Counted from the stretch's first letter, positions 19,853 through 30,245 are shown. The stretch is 64,000 nt of DNA from Polynucleobacter sp. es-MAR-4 (GCF_018882055.1 NZ_JACVPF010000001.1:124001-188000), one strand, 5' to 3'. Notes: generated by a model not told the origin, from the sequence alone. Program-made: numbers and translations.

Positions 19853-20527
19853 GTGGCAAAGAATAAATTTAATAAAAGTTGGTTGCAGGATCACTTAAAT
19901 GATCCGTATGTGAAGATGGCTCAAAAAGAGGGCTATCGTGCACGAGCCGTTTATAAGCTGAGTGAAATAGACGAGCAAGACCGACTCATCAAAGCAGGTA
20001 TGACCATTGTGGATCTCGGGAGTGCTCCTGGGAGCTGGTCTCAGTACGCCCGTAATCGCTTAACTGAGCTGGGTAAAAACAATCCTAATATTGAATCTGG
20101 CAAGCCAGATGGAACCATTATTGCGATTGATATTCTGCCGATGGAGGATATTGCGGATGTTTCCTTTATTCAGGGGGACTTTCGTGAGGATGAGGGTTTA
20201 AAGGCCCTTGAGGCGCTTTTACCTGCCGATGCTGATGGAAAAGTGGACCTGGTGATGTCTGATATGGCTCCCAATCTATCTGGGGTTGGGGTAGCGGATG
20301 CAGCCCGAATGGCCTTTTTGGCGGAAATTGCCTTGGATTTCTCGGTCCAGCACCTCAAACCAGAAGGCGCATTACTCATTAAGTGCTTTAACGGTAGTGG
20401 CTACAGTCAAATCGTGGAATCCTTTAAAAAAGTCTTCAAAACAGTGGCCTCTAGAAAGCCAAAAGCCTCCAGAGCCAAGTCCTCTGAAATCTTTTTGCTT
20501 GGCCGGGACCTCAAACCACCTAAATAA
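19853..20527 (+). CDS. rlmE: 23S rRNA (uridine-2'-O-)-methyltransferase RlmE
   Basis: 224 residues from a GTG start that matches the family N terminus (SKSW-like [16 protein letters not shown]). The SAM site [11 protein letters not shown] and the K-D-K-E catalytic residues (Lys in RAVYKL, Asp in SDMAPNLSG, Lys in [10 protein letters not shown], and a later Glu) are present. It methylates the ribose of U2552 of 23S rRNA. The yhbY-rlmE-ftsH order is the same as in E. coli. Confidence 0.94.
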   Translation: MAKNKFNKSWLQDHLNDPYVKMAQKEGYRARAVYKLSEIDEQDRLIKAGMTIVDLGSAPGSWSQYARNRLTELGKNNPNIESGKPDGTIIAIDILPMEDIADVSFIQGDFREDEGLKALEALLPADADGKVDLVMSDMAPNLSGVGVADAARMAFLAEIALDFSVQHLKPEGALLIKCFNGSGYSQIVESFKKVFKTVASRKPKASRAKSSEIFLLGRDLKPPK

Positions 20528-20552
20528 CCCCCATAAAGTAGGGGGTTTATTA
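20526..20552 (+). terminator. Terminator after rlmE
   Basis: AACCCCC / GGGGGTT, a 7-bp GC-rich stem with an 8-nt loop followed by an A/T-rich run, overlapping the rlmE stop codon. It separates rlmE from the ftsH promoter region. Confidence 0.7.
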
Positions 20553-20572
20553 AATAAATTGGCTCTCAGCCC

Positions 20573-20600
20573 TTGAAAAAGCCTGGTAGTAGAATCAAAT
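20573..20600 (+). promoter_or_regulatory. Probable ftsH promoter
   Basis: TTGAAA at 20573-20578 and TCAAAT at 20595-20600 with a 16-nt spacer, each with 4 or 5 consensus bases. The extended CTTGAAA also matches the -35 of heat-shock sigma-32 promoters, which would suit ftsH, but no matching CCCCAT-type -10 is seen. Confidence 0.4.
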
Positions 20601-20628
20601 ACTTAGATATAGCAATCCGCTTTAACTC

Positions 20629-20642
20629 CCGGATTAATCCGG
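20629..20642 (+). promoter_or_regulatory. Perfect 14-bp palindrome just before the ftsH ribosome binding site
   Basis: CCGGATTAATCCGG lies 2 nt before the AAAGG Shine-Dalgarno of ftsH, inside the predicted leader. As DNA it could be an operator; as RNA it can fold into a 5-bp stem with a UUAA loop. Confidence 0.45.
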
Positions 20643-20655
20643 CAAAGGTCTCCTT

Positions 20656-22533
20656 TTGAATAGCAATATGTTGCAAAAAATTGGCGTGTGGCTCATTGTG
20701 GGTCTGGTGCTGTTCACTGTTTTTAAACAGTTTGATAAGCCCAAAGATCAAACACAAGTTACCTATTCTCAATTCATGGACGATGCCAAAGCTGGCAAAG
20801 TGAAGCGAGTTGACGTGCAAGGCCGCACATTGCAAGTGACGCCAAACGACGGCAATAAATATTCCATTATTTCCCCAGGGGATATCTGGATGGTTGGCGA
20901 CCTTATGAAATTTGGTGTTCAGGTCACTGGTAAAGCGGATGATGAGCCAAATATGTTGGTCTCTGCCTTGTACTATCTTGGACCTACTTTATTGATTATT
21001 GGTTTCTGGTTCTTCATGATGCGTCAGATGCAAGGTGGCGGTAAGGGTGGGGCATTCTCTTTCGGCAAATCTAAAGCGCGCTTAATTGACGAGAATAGCA
21101 ATACTGTTACTTTTGCTGATGTTGCTGGTTGCGATGAAGCTAAAGAAGAAGTCTTTGAGATTGTTGACTTCTTAAAAGATCCACAAAAGTTTCAAAAGCT
21201 TGGCGGTCGCATTCCGCATGGTGTATTGCTGGTAGGCCCTCCGGGTACCGGTAAGACCCTGCTGGCACGTGCAATTGCGGGCGAAGCAAAAGTACCATTC
21301 TTTTCTATCTCTGGTTCAGACTTCGTAGAGATGTTTGTTGGTGTTGGTGCATCACGCGTGCGTGATATGTTCGAGAACGCTAAGAAAAATTCTCCTTGCA
21401 TCATCTTTATTGATGAGATCGATGCGGTTGGTCGCCATCGTGGTGCCGGTATGGGTGGTGGTAATGATGAGCGCGAACAAACTCTCAACCAAATGTTGGT
21501 AGAGATGGACGGCTTTGAGAGCAATAGCGGTGTCATCGTGGTTGCTGCAACTAACCGTTCTGACGTATTGGATCGTGCATTGTTGCGTCCTGGTCGTTTT
21601 GACCGTCAGGTACACGTTGGCTTGCCAGACATTCGCGGTCGCGAACAAATTCTGCAAGTGCATATGCGCAAAGTTCCGATTGATCCAGATGTAGACGCAG
21701 CTGTATTAGCGCGTGGTACTCCTGGTTTCTCGGGCGCAGATTTAGCAAACTTGGTAAATGAGTCAGCATTGTTTGCAGCACGTCGTAACAAGCGTGCCGT
21801 AGATATGAAGGACTTTGAAGATGCTAAAGACAAGATCTATATGGGCCCTGAGCGCAAGTCTGCAGTAATGCGTGAAGAAGAACGCCGTAATACGGCGTAT
21901 CACGAGTCAGGCCATGCAGTGGTTGCCAAAGTATTGCCTAAGGCAGATCCAGTTCATAAGGTCACCATCATGCCGCGCGGCATGGCTCTTGGTGTTACTT
22001 GGCAGTTGCCAGAGTTTGATCGTGTGAACTTGTATAAAGATCGCATGATGGAAGAGTTGGCGATTTTGTTTGGTGGCCGTGCTGCCGAAGAAGTGTTCTT
22101 GCATTCCATGAGCACTGGTGCATCGAATGACTTTGAGCGCGCTACCAAAATGGCGCGCGATATGGTGACACGTTACGGCATGAGTGATAGCTTAGGTACG
22201 ATGGTTTATGTCGATACCGAATCTGAAAGCATGTTCGGTCGCACTAGTTCAAAGACAGTTTCTGAACTCACTCAGCAAAAGGTGGATGCAGAGATTCGTG
22301 CATTGGTCGATAGCCAGTATGCGTTGGCAAGATCTATCCTTGAGCAAAACCGTGACAAGGTTGAAGCCATGGTTGCTGCTTTGCTTGAATGGGAAACCAT
22401 TGATGCTGAGCAGATTACCGACATCATGGAAGGTCGCCCACCACGTGCACCTAAGCCACCACCAGCAACTCAGTTTGGTAACTCCGCTGGTACGCCAGGC
22501 CCTGCGGCTGGAGCTGCTCCAGCAACTGCCTAA
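20656..22533 (+). CDS. ftsH: ATP-dependent zinc metalloprotease FtsH
   Basis: 625 residues from a TTG start preceded at 7 nt by AAAGG; an ATG four codons later (20668) is the alternative. Two N-terminal membrane segments (about 8-25 and 98-120) flank a periplasmic domain. The AAA+ domain has Walker A GPPGTGKT, Walker [13 protein letters not shown] and the second region of homology, and the protease domain has HESGH. FtsH degrades misassembled membrane proteins and cytoplasmic regulators at the inner membrane. The C terminus is Pro/Ala-rich. Confidence 0.97.
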   Translation: MNSNMLQKIGVWLIVGLVLFTVFKQFDKPKDQTQVTYSQFMDDAKAGKVKRVDVQGRTLQVTPNDGNKYSIISPGDIWMVGDLMKFGVQVTGKADDEPNMLVSALYYLGPTLLIIGFWFFMMRQMQGGGKGGAFSFGKSKARLIDENSNTVTFADVAGCDEAKEEVFEIVDFLKDPQKFQKLGGRIPHGVLLVGPPGTGKTLLARAIAGEAKVPFFSISGSDFVEMFVGVGASRVRDMFENAKKNSPCIIFIDEIDAVGRHRGAGMGGGNDEREQTLNQMLVEMDGFESNSGVIVVAATNRSDVLDRALLRPGRFDRQVHVGLPDIRGREQILQVHMRKVPIDPDVDAAVLARGTPGFSGADLANLVNESALFAARRNKRAVDMKDFEDAKDKIYMGPERKSAVMREEERRNTAYHESGHAVVAKVLPKADPVHKVTIMPRGMALGVTWQLPEFDRVNLYKDRMMEELAILFGGRAAEEVFLHSMSTGASNDFERATKMARDMVTRYGMSDSLGTMVYVDTESESMFGRTSSKTVSELTQQKVDAEIRALVDSQYALARSILEQNRDKVEAMVAALLEWETIDAEQITDIMEGRPPRAPKPPPATQFGNSAGTPGPAAGAAPATA

Positions 22534-22543
22534 TTAGTTCTAA

Positions 22544-23416
22544 ATGACTAAGCAAACTCTGCCCGCAACATGGCGTTGCGGGCGTTTTCTTTTTGACTTC
22601 ACCAAACGCAGGACACCGCTGGTGATGGGTATTCTGAACGCCACGCCAGACTCATTTTCTGATGGCGGCAAGTTCAGAACACCAAGTGATGCGATTGCTC
22701 AAGCGGAGCGCATGATTGCCAATGGCGTAGACATGATTGATATCGGCGGGGAATCCACTCGCCCTGGTGCCGAACCCGTTTCCTTGCAAGAAGAGTTGGA
22801 TCGTGTCTTGCCAGTCATTGATGCTTTAAAAGATTGCGGCGTTGCTCTATCGATTGATACCTACAAAGCCGAGACAATGCGTCAAGCACTTAATGCTGGA
22901 GTGGATTGCGTCAACGATGTGTGGGCATTGCGGCAAGAGGGTGCAGTAGAGGCTGTCATCGAGAGCGATAAAGATAATCCAGATAAGCAATGCGGCATTG
23001 TTTTAATGCATATGCAACGTGACCCACAAACGATGCAATTTGATCCCGAGTATCAAGATGTGATTGCTGAGGTGAAAGTATTTTTACAAGAGCGCGCAAG
23101 CTTACTAGAGAATCAAGGTGTGGCTAAAAATCGAATTGCTATTGATCCCGGCTTTGGGTTTGGTAAAAGTCTTGAGCACAACCTCAAAATGCTGGCTGAT
23201 TTTGAGCAATTCTCGCAATTGGGCTATCCGGTATTGGCGGGAATTTCTCGTAAATCTATGTTGGGTAAGTTGACCGGTCGTGATACCAATGATCGGGTGG
23301 CGCCTAGTGTTGCGGCCGCCATTCTGGCTGCCGACCGGGGCGCTCGCATCATTCGTGTCCATGATGTTCAGGAGACAGTCGACTCCTTAAAGCTCTGGGA
23401 AGCCATTCAAGGTTAA
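22544..23416 (+). CDS. folP: Dihydropteroate synthase
   Basis: 290 residues. The pterin site motif [16 protein letters not shown], the [12 protein letters not shown] loop and the C-terminal [10 protein letters not shown] and RVHDVQ elements are all DHPS signatures. It condenses p-aminobenzoate with dihydropterin pyrophosphate in folate synthesis. The start is 10 nt after ftsH. The first 20 codons include a CGRF stretch shared with other betaproteobacterial FolP as I recall, which supports this start even though a terminator-like hairpin lies in this same segment. Confidence 0.95.
   Translation: MTKQTLPATWRCGRFLFDFTKRRTPLVMGILNATPDSFSDGGKFRTPSDAIAQAERMIANGVDMIDIGGESTRPGAEPVSLQEELDRVLPVIDALKDCGVALSIDTYKAETMRQALNAGVDCVNDVWALRQEGAVEAVIESDKDNPDKQCGIVLMHMQRDPQTMQFDPEYQDVIAEVKVFLQERASLLENQGVAKNRIAIDPGFGFGKSLEHNLKMLADFEQFSQLGYPVLAGISRKSMLGKLTGRDTNDRVAPSVAAAILAADRGARIIRVHDVQETVDSLKLWEAIQG
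22561..22594 (+). terminator. Terminator-like hairpin inside the 5' coding end of folP
   Basis: GCCCGCAAC-ATGGC-GTTGCGGGC is a perfect 9-bp GC-rich stem with a 5-nt loop, followed by GTTTTCTTTTT. It has all the parts of a Rho-independent terminator but begins 18 nt after the folP start codon, so it must be read through, at least partly, for folP to be expressed from the ftsH promoter. Confidence 0.75.
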
Positions 23417-23455
23417 TTACGCGGTAATCCGTGCCTGGCAAAAGGCCGCAAGTTT

Positions 23456-23461
23456 TATAAT
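23456..23461 (+). promoter_or_regulatory. Perfect -10 hexamer directly before glmM
   Basis: TATAAT ends 7 nt before the glmM ATG, and no Shine-Dalgarno is seen in between. No good -35 is present at the usual spacing. If used, transcription would begin at about the start codon and give a leaderless mRNA. Confidence 0.35.
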
Positions 23462-23468
23462 TAAACCC

Positions 23469-24812
23469 ATGAAAAAACAATACTTTGGTACTGATGGCAT
23501 TCGCGGTGAAGTGGGGCAATTTCCGATTGTTCCGGAGTTCATTACTCGCCTTGGATATGCTGCTGGAAAAGTACTAAGCAGCCAGGCAAAGCCTGGTGAG
23601 CGCTGCAAGATTCTGATTGGTAAAGATACGCGTGTTTCTGGTTATTTATTGGAAGCTGCGTTAGAGGCTGGCTTTGCTGCCGCCGGTGTTGATGTGATGC
23701 TCTGCGGGCCAATGCCTACCCCAGGCGTTGCGTATCTCACTAAAGCATTGCGTTTATCTGCAGGTGTGGTGATTTCAGCATCACACAACGCTTATCAAGA
23801 TAACGGTATTAAATTCTTCTCCGCCGAAGGTGGAAAATTAAGCGATGAGTTTGAATTAGCAATCGAAGCTGAGCTCGCGAAGCCAATGGGTTGTGTCAGC
23901 TCAAAAGAGCTCGGCAAGGCTTTCCGTTTGGACGATGCTGCTGGTCGTTATATTGAATTCTGCAAATCCACCTTTCCAGGCGAGCTCAATCTCAAGGGCA
24001 TGAAGTTGGTGGTGGATTGCGCCCATGGTGCTGCGTACCATACCGCTCCTCACGTATTTCATGAACTTGGCGCAGAAGTAATCTCTATTGGCGTTCAACC
24101 AGATGGCCGCAACATCAATGATGGCTTTGGTGCAACATCTCCTGAAGCATTGATTGCCAAAGTTAAAGAAACCAAAGCGGATCTTGGCATTGCTTTGGAT
24201 GGGGATGCTGATCGCTTACAAATGGTGGATGCCTCCGGCAGATTATTCAATGGCGATGAACTTCTTTACGTGCTTGCAAAAGATCGTATCGAGCGTGGCC
24301 ATGCAATGGGTGGAGTCGTTGGTACTTTAATGACGAACCTTGCCGTAGAAAATGCAATTAAAGATTTGGGCATTGGATTTGAGCGTGCCAATGTGGGCGA
24401 CCGTTATGTCCTTGAGTTGCTCAAACAAAAAGGCTGGATTATTGGCGGCGAAGGTTCAGGTCATTTGCTTTGCTTAGATCAGCATTCAACCGGTGATGGC
24501 ACTATTGCCGCACTGCAGGTGCTAGCGGCCATGAGTCAGACTAAGAAGAGCTTGGTTCAACTCCTGGAGTCCGTCAAAATCTTCCCCCAAGTACTTCTGA
24601 ATATCAAATTTAAGGCTGGATACGACTGGAAGTCTGATAACACCCTCAAATCGAAGATTAGTCAGGTCGAGAGTGATCTCAAAGGCACGGGTAGGGTACT
24701 CATTCGCGCCTCAGGCACAGAACCTGTCCTAAGGGTTATGGTGGAGGCTCAAGACGGCAATGTGGCCATGAGCTCGGCTAAGAGCATTGCTGACCTAGTC
24801 CCAACCGCTTAA
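23469..24812 (+). CDS. glmM: Phosphoglucosamine mutase
   Basis: 447 residues, the family length. The N-terminal FGTDGIRG motif, the phosphoserine loop ISASHN (Ser about 102; the next residue is Ala where Pro is usual), the Mg-binding DGDADR and the sugar loop GEGSGH are visible. It interconverts glucosamine-6-P and glucosamine-1-P for UDP-GlcNAc synthesis. The ftsH-folP-glmM order is widely conserved. Confidence 0.96.
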   Translation: MKKQYFGTDGIRGEVGQFPIVPEFITRLGYAAGKVLSSQAKPGERCKILIGKDTRVSGYLLEAALEAGFAAAGVDVMLCGPMPTPGVAYLTKALRLSAGVVISASHNAYQDNGIKFFSAEGGKLSDEFELAIEAELAKPMGCVSSKELGKAFRLDDAAGRYIEFCKSTFPGELNLKGMKLVVDCAHGAAYHTAPHVFHELGAEVISIGVQPDGRNINDGFGATSPEALIAKVKETKADLGIALDGDADRLQMVDASGRLFNGDELLYVLAKDRIERGHAMGGVVGTLMTNLAVENAIKDLGIGFERANVGDRYVLELLKQKGWIIGGEGSGHLLCLDQHSTGDGTIAALQVLAAMSQTKKSLVQLLESVKIFPQVLLNIKFKAGYDWKSDNTLKSKISQVESDLKGTGRVLIRASGTEPVLRVMVEAQDGNVAMSSAKSIADLVPTA

Positions 24813-24849
24813 AACCGCCATTTTTGGGCTTTTTTTGAGGGTTTTGGGT

Positions 24850-24883
24850 TTGTCACAATACCGTCACACACAATCCGTATCGT
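24850..24883 (+). promoter_or_regulatory. Pho box and -10 of the pstS promoter
   Basis: TTGTCACAATACCGTCAC at 24850-24867 has two TGTCA-like half sites 11 bp apart (24851 and 24862). Exactly 10 nt downstream is TATCGT (24878-24883), a 4/6 match to a -10. This is the layout of PhoB-activated promoters, in which the Pho box replaces the -35. Confidence 0.85.
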
Positions 24884-24927
24884 TCATCCATCGCAATCTT
24901 GCGTGAACTTAACGAGGATCTTTCCAC

Positions 24928-25950
24928 ATGAAATCTTTTTTGAAAAAAGCGCTCGTGATCGGTGCTATTTCATTGGCTCCAGTTGCCTATGCTGCTGATA
25001 TGACTGGTGCTGGCGCAACATTCCCATACCCTGCATACTCCAAATGGGCTGAAGCTTACAAAGCTAAGACAGGCTCAAACTTGAACTACCAGTCCATTGG
25101 TTCTTCTGGCGGTATCAAGCAAATGAAAGCCAAGACAGTGGATTTTGGCGCTTCTGATAATCCAGTGAAGTTCGATGATCTAGAAAAAGAAGGTTGGGTT
25201 CAGTTCCCAGCAATTATTGGTGGCGTGGTTCCGGTTATCAACGTTGACGGTATTGCTCCCGGCCAAATCAAAATTGATGGTCCAACATTGGCTGACATTT
25301 TTCAAGGCAACATTACAAATTGGAATGACAAGCGTATCGCTATCATGAATCCAGGCGTGAAGATTCCAGCTGGTGATATTACTGTTGTTCATCGTGCTGA
25401 TGGATCTGGTACTACAGCGATTTTTACTGATTACCTAGCTAAAGTGAGCTCACTTTGGAAGGATGCCGTTGGTTCTGGCGCTGCTGTTAAATGGCCTGCA
25501 GCATCATCTGTTGGTGGTAAGGGTAACGAAGGTGTTGCAGCGAACGTTTCTCGCGTAAAGAACTCAATCGGTTATGTTGAGTATGCTTATGCCAAGAAAA
25601 ATAAAATGACTCACATGAATGTGAAAAACGCTGCTGGTGAATTCGTTGCGCCTGATGATGTGACATTTGCTGCCGCTGCTGCTGGCACTGATTGGTCAAA
25701 GGTTCCAGGCATGGGTACATTCATTACCAATGCTCCTGGTGCTAAATCTTGGCCAATTACAGGCGCATCATTCATCTTGTTATACAAAAACCCTGAAAAC
25801 AAAGCGAACTCAGCTGAAGTGATTAAGTTTTTTGACTTTGCTTTCAAAGAAGGCAAACAAATGGCAGCTGCATTAGATTATGTTCCAATGCCCGATGCAA
25901 CAACTGATTACATCCGTAAGAATGTTTTTCCTAAGGTTGCTGTCAAGTAA
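24928..25950 (+). CDS. pstS: Periplasmic phosphate-binding protein of the Pst ABC transporter
   Basis: 340 residues. A Sec signal peptide ends near APVAYA-AD, and the mature protein begins with the GAGATFPYPAYSKW signature of PstS. Phosphate-contacting loops such as SIGSSGG, DFGASDNPV and HRADGSGTT are intact. It captures inorganic phosphate in the periplasm for PstCA. First gene of pstSCAB-phoU-phoB-phoR, behind a Pho box, with an AACGAGGA-type ribosome binding site. Confidence 0.97.
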   Translation: MKSFLKKALVIGAISLAPVAYAADMTGAGATFPYPAYSKWAEAYKAKTGSNLNYQSIGSSGGIKQMKAKTVDFGASDNPVKFDDLEKEGWVQFPAIIGGVVPVINVDGIAPGQIKIDGPTLADIFQGNITNWNDKRIAIMNPGVKIPAGDITVVHRADGSGTTAIFTDYLAKVSSLWKDAVGSGAAVKWPAASSVGGKGNEGVAANVSRVKNSIGYVEYAYAKKNKMTHMNVKNAAGEFVAPDDVTFAAAAAGTDWSKVPGMGTFITNAPGAKSWPITGASFILLYKNPENKANSAEVIKFFDFAFKEGKQMAAALDYVPMPDATTDYIRKNVFPKVAVK

Positions 25951-25986
25951 TACTGTTAGATTGAATACTTAATCTCAACACTGGAG

Positions 25987-26009
25987 CAGCCCCGCAATGT
26001 GTGGGGCTG
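25987..26009 (+). terminator. Intercistronic hairpin between pstS and pstC
   Basis: A 9-bp stem (CAGCCCCGC pairing with GTGGGGCTG, one G-T pair) with a 5-nt loop and a short T run. It lies 37 nt after the pstS stop. Such elements commonly attenuate the membrane-component genes and stabilise the abundant binding-protein message. It also argues against the in-frame GTG at 26001, which lies inside the stem, as the pstC start. Confidence 0.7.
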
Positions 26010-26033
26010 TTTCAATATTTAACTAAGCTTACT

Positions 26034-27017
26034 ATGATTGAATTATCACACTCAGCTCCGACGCCTCAGGCGTTGCGTATCGCTAAGTTGCAGCGTATTC
26101 AAGATTTCTTATTTCATGCAGTTACACAATTTTTTGCCTTGTCAGTGCTCATCGCTCTGATAGGTATTATTATTTCCCTCATTATTAATGCTTGGCCCGC
26201 TTTGGACAAATTCGGTATTGGATTTTTCTTTACTAAAGAGTGGGATATTGTTAATGGTGAGTTTGGCGGCTTAATTGCTATTTATGGCACTGTAGTAACC
26301 TCATTAATTGCGCTACTCATTGCCGTCCCATTGAGTTTCGGTATCGCAGTATTTTTAACTGAACTATGTCCGGGTCCTCTGCGTAGGCCCTTGGGTACGG
26401 CAGTTGAGTTACTTGCGGCCGTACCTTCAATTATTTACGGCATGTTCGGTCTCTTTATTTTTGCACCACTATTCGGTGAATATATCCAGCCTGCTTTAGC
26501 TGGAACCCTTGGACAAATCCCTGGATTGGGAATCTTATTTTCAGGTGCATTTAATGGTATCGGCATCCTCTGTGCTGGCCTGATTCTGGCAATGATGATT
26601 CTGCCGTTCATCGCATCTGTTATGCGTGATGTGTTTGAAATTGTTCCGCCAGTGCTCAAAGAGTCTGCCTACGGGATTGGTTGCACCACTTGGGAAGTTG
26701 TCAAGAATGTTGTCCTTCCGTATACCAAAGCCGGTGTAATTGGTGGTGTCATGCTTGGATTGGGCAGGGCGCTGGGTGAAACCATGGCGGTCACCTTCGT
26801 TATTGGCAACGCACATCGCCTGTCCGCTTCTTTGTTTGCTCCAGGAAACTCGATTGCATCAACATTGGCTAATGAGTTTGGTGAGGCAGAGCTTGGACCG
26901 CATTACTCATCTCTATTTGCGCTTGGTCTTGCGCTATTTTTCATCACCTTTATTGTTTTAGCTATCGCTAAATGGATGTTGATGAATATGGAGAAAAAGC
27001 AAGGACTAAAGACATGA
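26034..27017 (+). CDS. pstC: Phosphate ABC transporter permease PstC
   Basis: About 327 residues from ATG 26034. Six membrane segments are apparent, and the EAA-loop motif typical of ABC permeases is seen in [23 protein letters not shown], shortened here to [16 protein letters not shown]. Pairs with PstA to form the inner-membrane channel. Its TGA overlaps the pstA ATG (ATGA). Confidence 0.95.
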   Translation: MIELSHSAPTPQALRIAKLQRIQDFLFHAVTQFFALSVLIALIGIIISLIINAWPALDKFGIGFFFTKEWDIVNGEFGGLIAIYGTVVTSLIALLIAVPLSFGIAVFLTELCPGPLRRPLGTAVELLAAVPSIIYGMFGLFIFAPLFGEYIQPALAGTLGQIPGLGILFSGAFNGIGILCAGLILAMMILPFIASVMRDVFEIVPPVLKESAYGIGCTTWEVVKNVVLPYTKAGVIGGVMLGLGRALGETMAVTFVIGNAHRLSASLFAPGNSIASTLANEFGEAELGPHYSSLFALGLALFFITFIVLAIAKWMLMNMEKKQGLKT

Positions 27018-27880
27018 ACAATAGCTCCAATATTAATCCGGATGTATTTGCAAAGCGAAAGCGTGCAAATAAAATTGGCTTAGCTTTATCAACCTCAGCT
27101 ATGGCCATAGGCATGTTATTTCTGCTTTGGATCTTGAGCGTCTTATTCTTAAAAGGATTCTCATCTATTAGCTTGGATGTATTCACCCACAGCACTCCAG
27201 CACCTGGATCTGAGGGCGGGGGCTTAGCTAATGCTATTGTTGGCAGCCTAATGATTGTGGCGAGCTGTACTTTAATCAGTACTCCTATTGGTGTTCTGGC
27301 CGGCTTGTATTTATCAGAGTATGGCGATAGAAGTAAGGTGGCATCCATCACTCGATTCGTTACTGACATCATGCTGTCGGCGCCATCGATTGTGATTGGC
27401 TTATTCGTCTATGCAATTGTGGTTGCCCAGGTGCGTCATTTTTCTGGTTGGGCGGGTACTATTGCCTTGGCCTTGATTGCAATTCCAGTAGTGGTTCGCA
27501 CAACCGAGAACATGTTGCGCCTTGTCCCTGGTAGTTTGCGTGAGGCAGCTTATGCCTTGGGAACTCCAAAATGGAAGGTGGCTTTTATGATTACCCTACG
27601 CGCTGCTCAGAGCGGTGTGATTACCGGTATCTTACTGGCCTTAGCGCGTGTTAGCGGTGAAACTGCTCCACTACTATTTACAGCGCTGAATAACCAATTT
27701 TTCTCAACCAATATGAATGCCCCGATGGCGAACCTGCCAGTTGTGATCTTCCAGTTTGCAATGAGCCCTTATGATAACTGGGTTGATTTGGCGTGGGCAG
27801 CAGCCTTATTAATTACCTTTGCAGTGTTAGGGCTCAACATCCTCGCCCGCGTAGTTTTCCGTGAAAAAGTGCAAAGCTAA
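27014..27880 (+). CDS. pstA: Phosphate ABC transporter permease PstA
   Basis: 288 residues from ATG 27014, which overlaps the pstC stop and has AAGGA 8 nt upstream; an earlier in-frame ATG at 26972 lies inside pstC. Six membrane segments and the EAA loop ([18 protein letters not shown]) are present. Its TAA overlaps an ATG at 27880 in the pstB frame. Confidence 0.95.
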   Translation: MNNSSNINPDVFAKRKRANKIGLALSTSAMAIGMLFLLWILSVLFLKGFSSISLDVFTHSTPAPGSEGGGLANAIVGSLMIVASCTLISTPIGVLAGLYLSEYGDRSKVASITRFVTDIMLSAPSIVIGLFVYAIVVAQVRHFSGWAGTIALALIAIPVVVRTTENMLRLVPGSLREAAYALGTPKWKVAFMITLRAAQSGVITGILLALARVSGETAPLLFTALNNQFFSTNMNAPMANLPVVIFQFAMSPYDNWVDLAWAAALLITFAVLGLNILARVVFREKVQS

Positions 27881-27936
27881 TGGCTGACATGAAAACACTG
27901 TTCGACTTAAATACAATCGATAGTCAAGGAATTAGA

Positions 27937-28728
27937 ATGAACGACAACACCCAAATCCAAACTGCAAATGAAGTTAAGAATGCTATTGAGGTACGCAATC
28001 TGAACTTTTTCTACGGTAGTTTCCAGGGACTTAAGAATATCAATTTAGATATCGAAGAAGGTAAGGTTACCGCCTTTATCGGACCATCTGGCTGTGGAAA
28101 ATCCACTTTATTAAGAACCTTGAATCGTATGTATGACCTTTATCCTGGTCAGCGCGCAGAGGGTGAAATTAATTTCTATGGTCAAAATATTTTAGAGTCA
28201 GGCCAGGACTTAAACCTACTACGCTCACGTATTGGTATGGTTTTCCAGAAACCAACCCCATTCCCAATGTCTATCTACGAGAACATTGCTTTTGGCGTTC
28301 GTCTTTACGAAAAACTTTCACGCTCCGAAATGGATGAGCGTGTTGAGTGGGCTTTGAATAAAGCAGCCCTATGGAATGAGGCTAAAGATAAGCTAAATCA
28401 AAGCGGCTTATCCCTCTCTGGTGGACAGCAGCAACGCCTCTGTATTGCTCGGGGTGTGGCCGTTAAGCCGTCCGTTATCTTGCTTGATGAACCTACTTCA
28501 GCCCTTGATCCAATTTCTACCGGAAAGATTGAAGAGTTGATTAACGAACTTAAGCATGAATATACGATTGCTATCGTTACTCATAATATGCAACAGGCTG
28601 CTCGCGTCTCCGATTACACTGCTTATATGTACCTTGGTAGTCTTATCGAATACGGCAAGACAGATGAAATATTCATCAAGCCTAAACGTAAAGAAACAGA
28701 AGATTACATTACCGGTCGATTCGGTTAA
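27937..28728 (+). CDS. pstB: Phosphate ABC transporter ATP-binding protein PstB
   Basis: 263 residues from ATG 27937, which has AAGGA 6 nt upstream and gives the usual family length. The ATG at 27880, overlapping the pstA stop, would add 19 residues and is also possible. Walker [10 protein letters not shown], signature [14 protein letters not shown] and Walker [14 protein letters not shown] are intact. It energises phosphate import and takes part in signalling with PhoU and PhoR. Confidence 0.95.
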   Translation: MNDNTQIQTANEVKNAIEVRNLNFFYGSFQGLKNINLDIEEGKVTAFIGPSGCGKSTLLRTLNRMYDLYPGQRAEGEINFYGQNILESGQDLNLLRSRIGMVFQKPTPFPMSIYENIAFGVRLYEKLSRSEMDERVEWALNKAALWNEAKDKLNQSGLSLSGGQQQRLCIARGVAVKPSVILLDEPTSALDPISTGKIEELINELKHEYTIAIVTHNMQQAARVSDYTAYMYLGSLIEYGKTDEIFIKPKRKETEDYITGRFG

Positions 28729-28740
28729 TTGGAGACACAA

Positions 28741-29448
28741 ATGCCAGATAAACACCTTTCATCACAGTTTGATGCAGATTTAAATTCTCTCTCTAGCCGT
28801 TTGTTAGAGATGGGCGGCTTAGTTGAGTCGCAAATTTCTTCAGCTATGCGTGCCTTTACGCAAATGGATATTGATACTTGTAATATCGTTATTGCAAATG
28901 AGAAATTAGTCAACGATCTAGAAATTCAGATTGACTCGGCATGCACTGAGTTGATCGCTCGTCGCCAGCCTACAGCCCGTGATTTACGCTTAGTGATGGC
29001 TGTTTCTAAAGCGATTACTAATTTAGAGCGTGCTGGCGATGAGGCGGAACGCGTAGCCAAAAGAACCAAGCGCCTAATTGAGTCGGGCGCAACCCATAAT
29101 ATTAATGTGGCAGAGATTCGTTTGTCAGGTCAGATGGCTATTTCATCACTGCGCCGCAGCTTGGATGCATTCGCTCGTTTAGACACGGTCGCTGCTGCTG
29201 AGGTTGTGCAGGAGGATCGTCAGATTGATGAAGAATTTAGAGGTTTTGTTCGTAAGCTGATTTCATACATGATGGAAGATCCACATACTATTTCAACGGG
29301 ACTGGATATGTTGACTATTGCTAAGGCAATTGAACGTATTGGTGATCACGCAAAGAATATTGCTGAATTCGTGATTTATATTGCCAAAGGCTCCGATGTG
29401 CGTCATATCCCCCATGAGGATTTGGTCCGCGAGGCAAATAAACCGTAA
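28741..29448 (+). CDS. phoU: Phosphate signalling protein PhoU
   Basis: 235 residues from ATG 28741, preceded by GGAG; the TTG at 28729 overlaps that site and is rejected. Two PhoU three-helix repeats are seen, each with the E/D-rich metal-binding motif (around ITNLERAGDEAERVAK and AIERIGDHAKNIAE). It represses the Pho response by linking PstB to PhoR when phosphate is plentiful. Confidence 0.95.
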   Translation: MPDKHLSSQFDADLNSLSSRLLEMGGLVESQISSAMRAFTQMDIDTCNIVIANEKLVNDLEIQIDSACTELIARRQPTARDLRLVMAVSKAITNLERAGDEAERVAKRTKRLIESGATHNINVAEIRLSGQMAISSLRRSLDAFARLDTVAAAEVVQEDRQIDEEFRGFVRKLISYMMEDPHTISTGLDMLTIAKAIERIGDHAKNIAEFVIYIAKGSDVRHIPHEDLVREANKP

Positions 29449-29469
29449 CTAGCCAAAGCGGAATCCCAG

Positions 29470-30183
29470 ATGACTCACCGAATATTGATTGTTGAGGATG
29501 AGCCTTCGATTGCTGAGCTCATTGCAATCAACCTGACTCATGCAGGCTACGAAGTGGAGAGGGCTCTTCAAACTGATCTCGCTATGAATTTGATGCGAGA
29601 TGAGTTGCCCTCCCTTTTAATCTTGGACTGGATGCTCCCTGGTAAGTCTGGCGTTCAGTTTGCTAAAGAGCTGCGCTTGAATGAGCGTACCCGCTCTCTA
29701 CCCATTCTGATGCTGACAGCCAAAAGTGACGAGTCAGATAAGGTTTTAGGGCTCGATTCTGGTGCAGACGACTACGTAACTAAGCCTTTCTCACCCAAGG
29801 AATTGGTTGCACGTGTAAAGGCACTTTTACGTCGCCAAGTGCCAACAGAGGACTCTGGACCTCTATCTGTAGGTCCGTTAAGAATGGATCCACTCTCTCA
29901 TCGTGTAACGGCTGTTTGGCCCAATATCGAGCCTCAACCCGTTCCCTTGGGGCCTACCGAATATCGCCTTTTACAGTTCTTGATGGCCAATCCTGAAAGG
30001 GTGCATTCTCGGGCAAATTTGCTTGATAAGGTTTGGGGAAACGAGGTTTATATCGAGGAGCGGACGGTAGACGTCCATATCAAGAGGTTAAGAGCAGCCC
30101 TGTCTCCTACGGACTGTGATCGCTATATTGAGACGGTTCGGGGCAGTGGTTATCGTATTACTAAGACGCCAACCCAGACCTAA
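29470..30183 (+). CDS. phoB: Phosphate regulon response regulator PhoB
   Basis: 237 residues. Receiver domain with the acidic pocket EDEPSI, phospho-acceptor Asp in LLILDWMLPGKSG, and Lys in DYVTKPFSP. OmpR-type winged helix with the recognition-helix region RTVDVHIKRLR. When phosphorylated by PhoR it would bind the Pho boxes noted in this window. Confidence 0.96.
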   Translation: MTHRILIVEDEPSIAELIAINLTHAGYEVERALQTDLAMNLMRDELPSLLILDWMLPGKSGVQFAKELRLNERTRSLPILMLTAKSDESDKVLGLDSGADDYVTKPFSPKELVARVKALLRRQVPTEDSGPLSVGPLRMDPLSHRVTAVWPNIEPQPVPLGPTEYRLLQFLMANPERVHSRANLLDKVWGNEVYIEERTVDVHIKRLRAALSPTDCDRYIETVRGSGYRITKTPTQT

Positions 30184-30245
30184 TTAGAATCAGGCCTCAC
30201 ACCAGAGTTTTGGATCCGATTGAGCAAATGCTCTAAGATTGCCTA

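Noticed and set aside
20566..20835. Minus-strand frame over the ftsH start
   Set aside because: Antisense to conserved FtsH coding sequence and to its promoter; no known motif.
24813..24849. T-rich stretch after glmM as a terminator
   Set aside because: No stable stem could be paired by eye; the T-runs alone are not sufficient.
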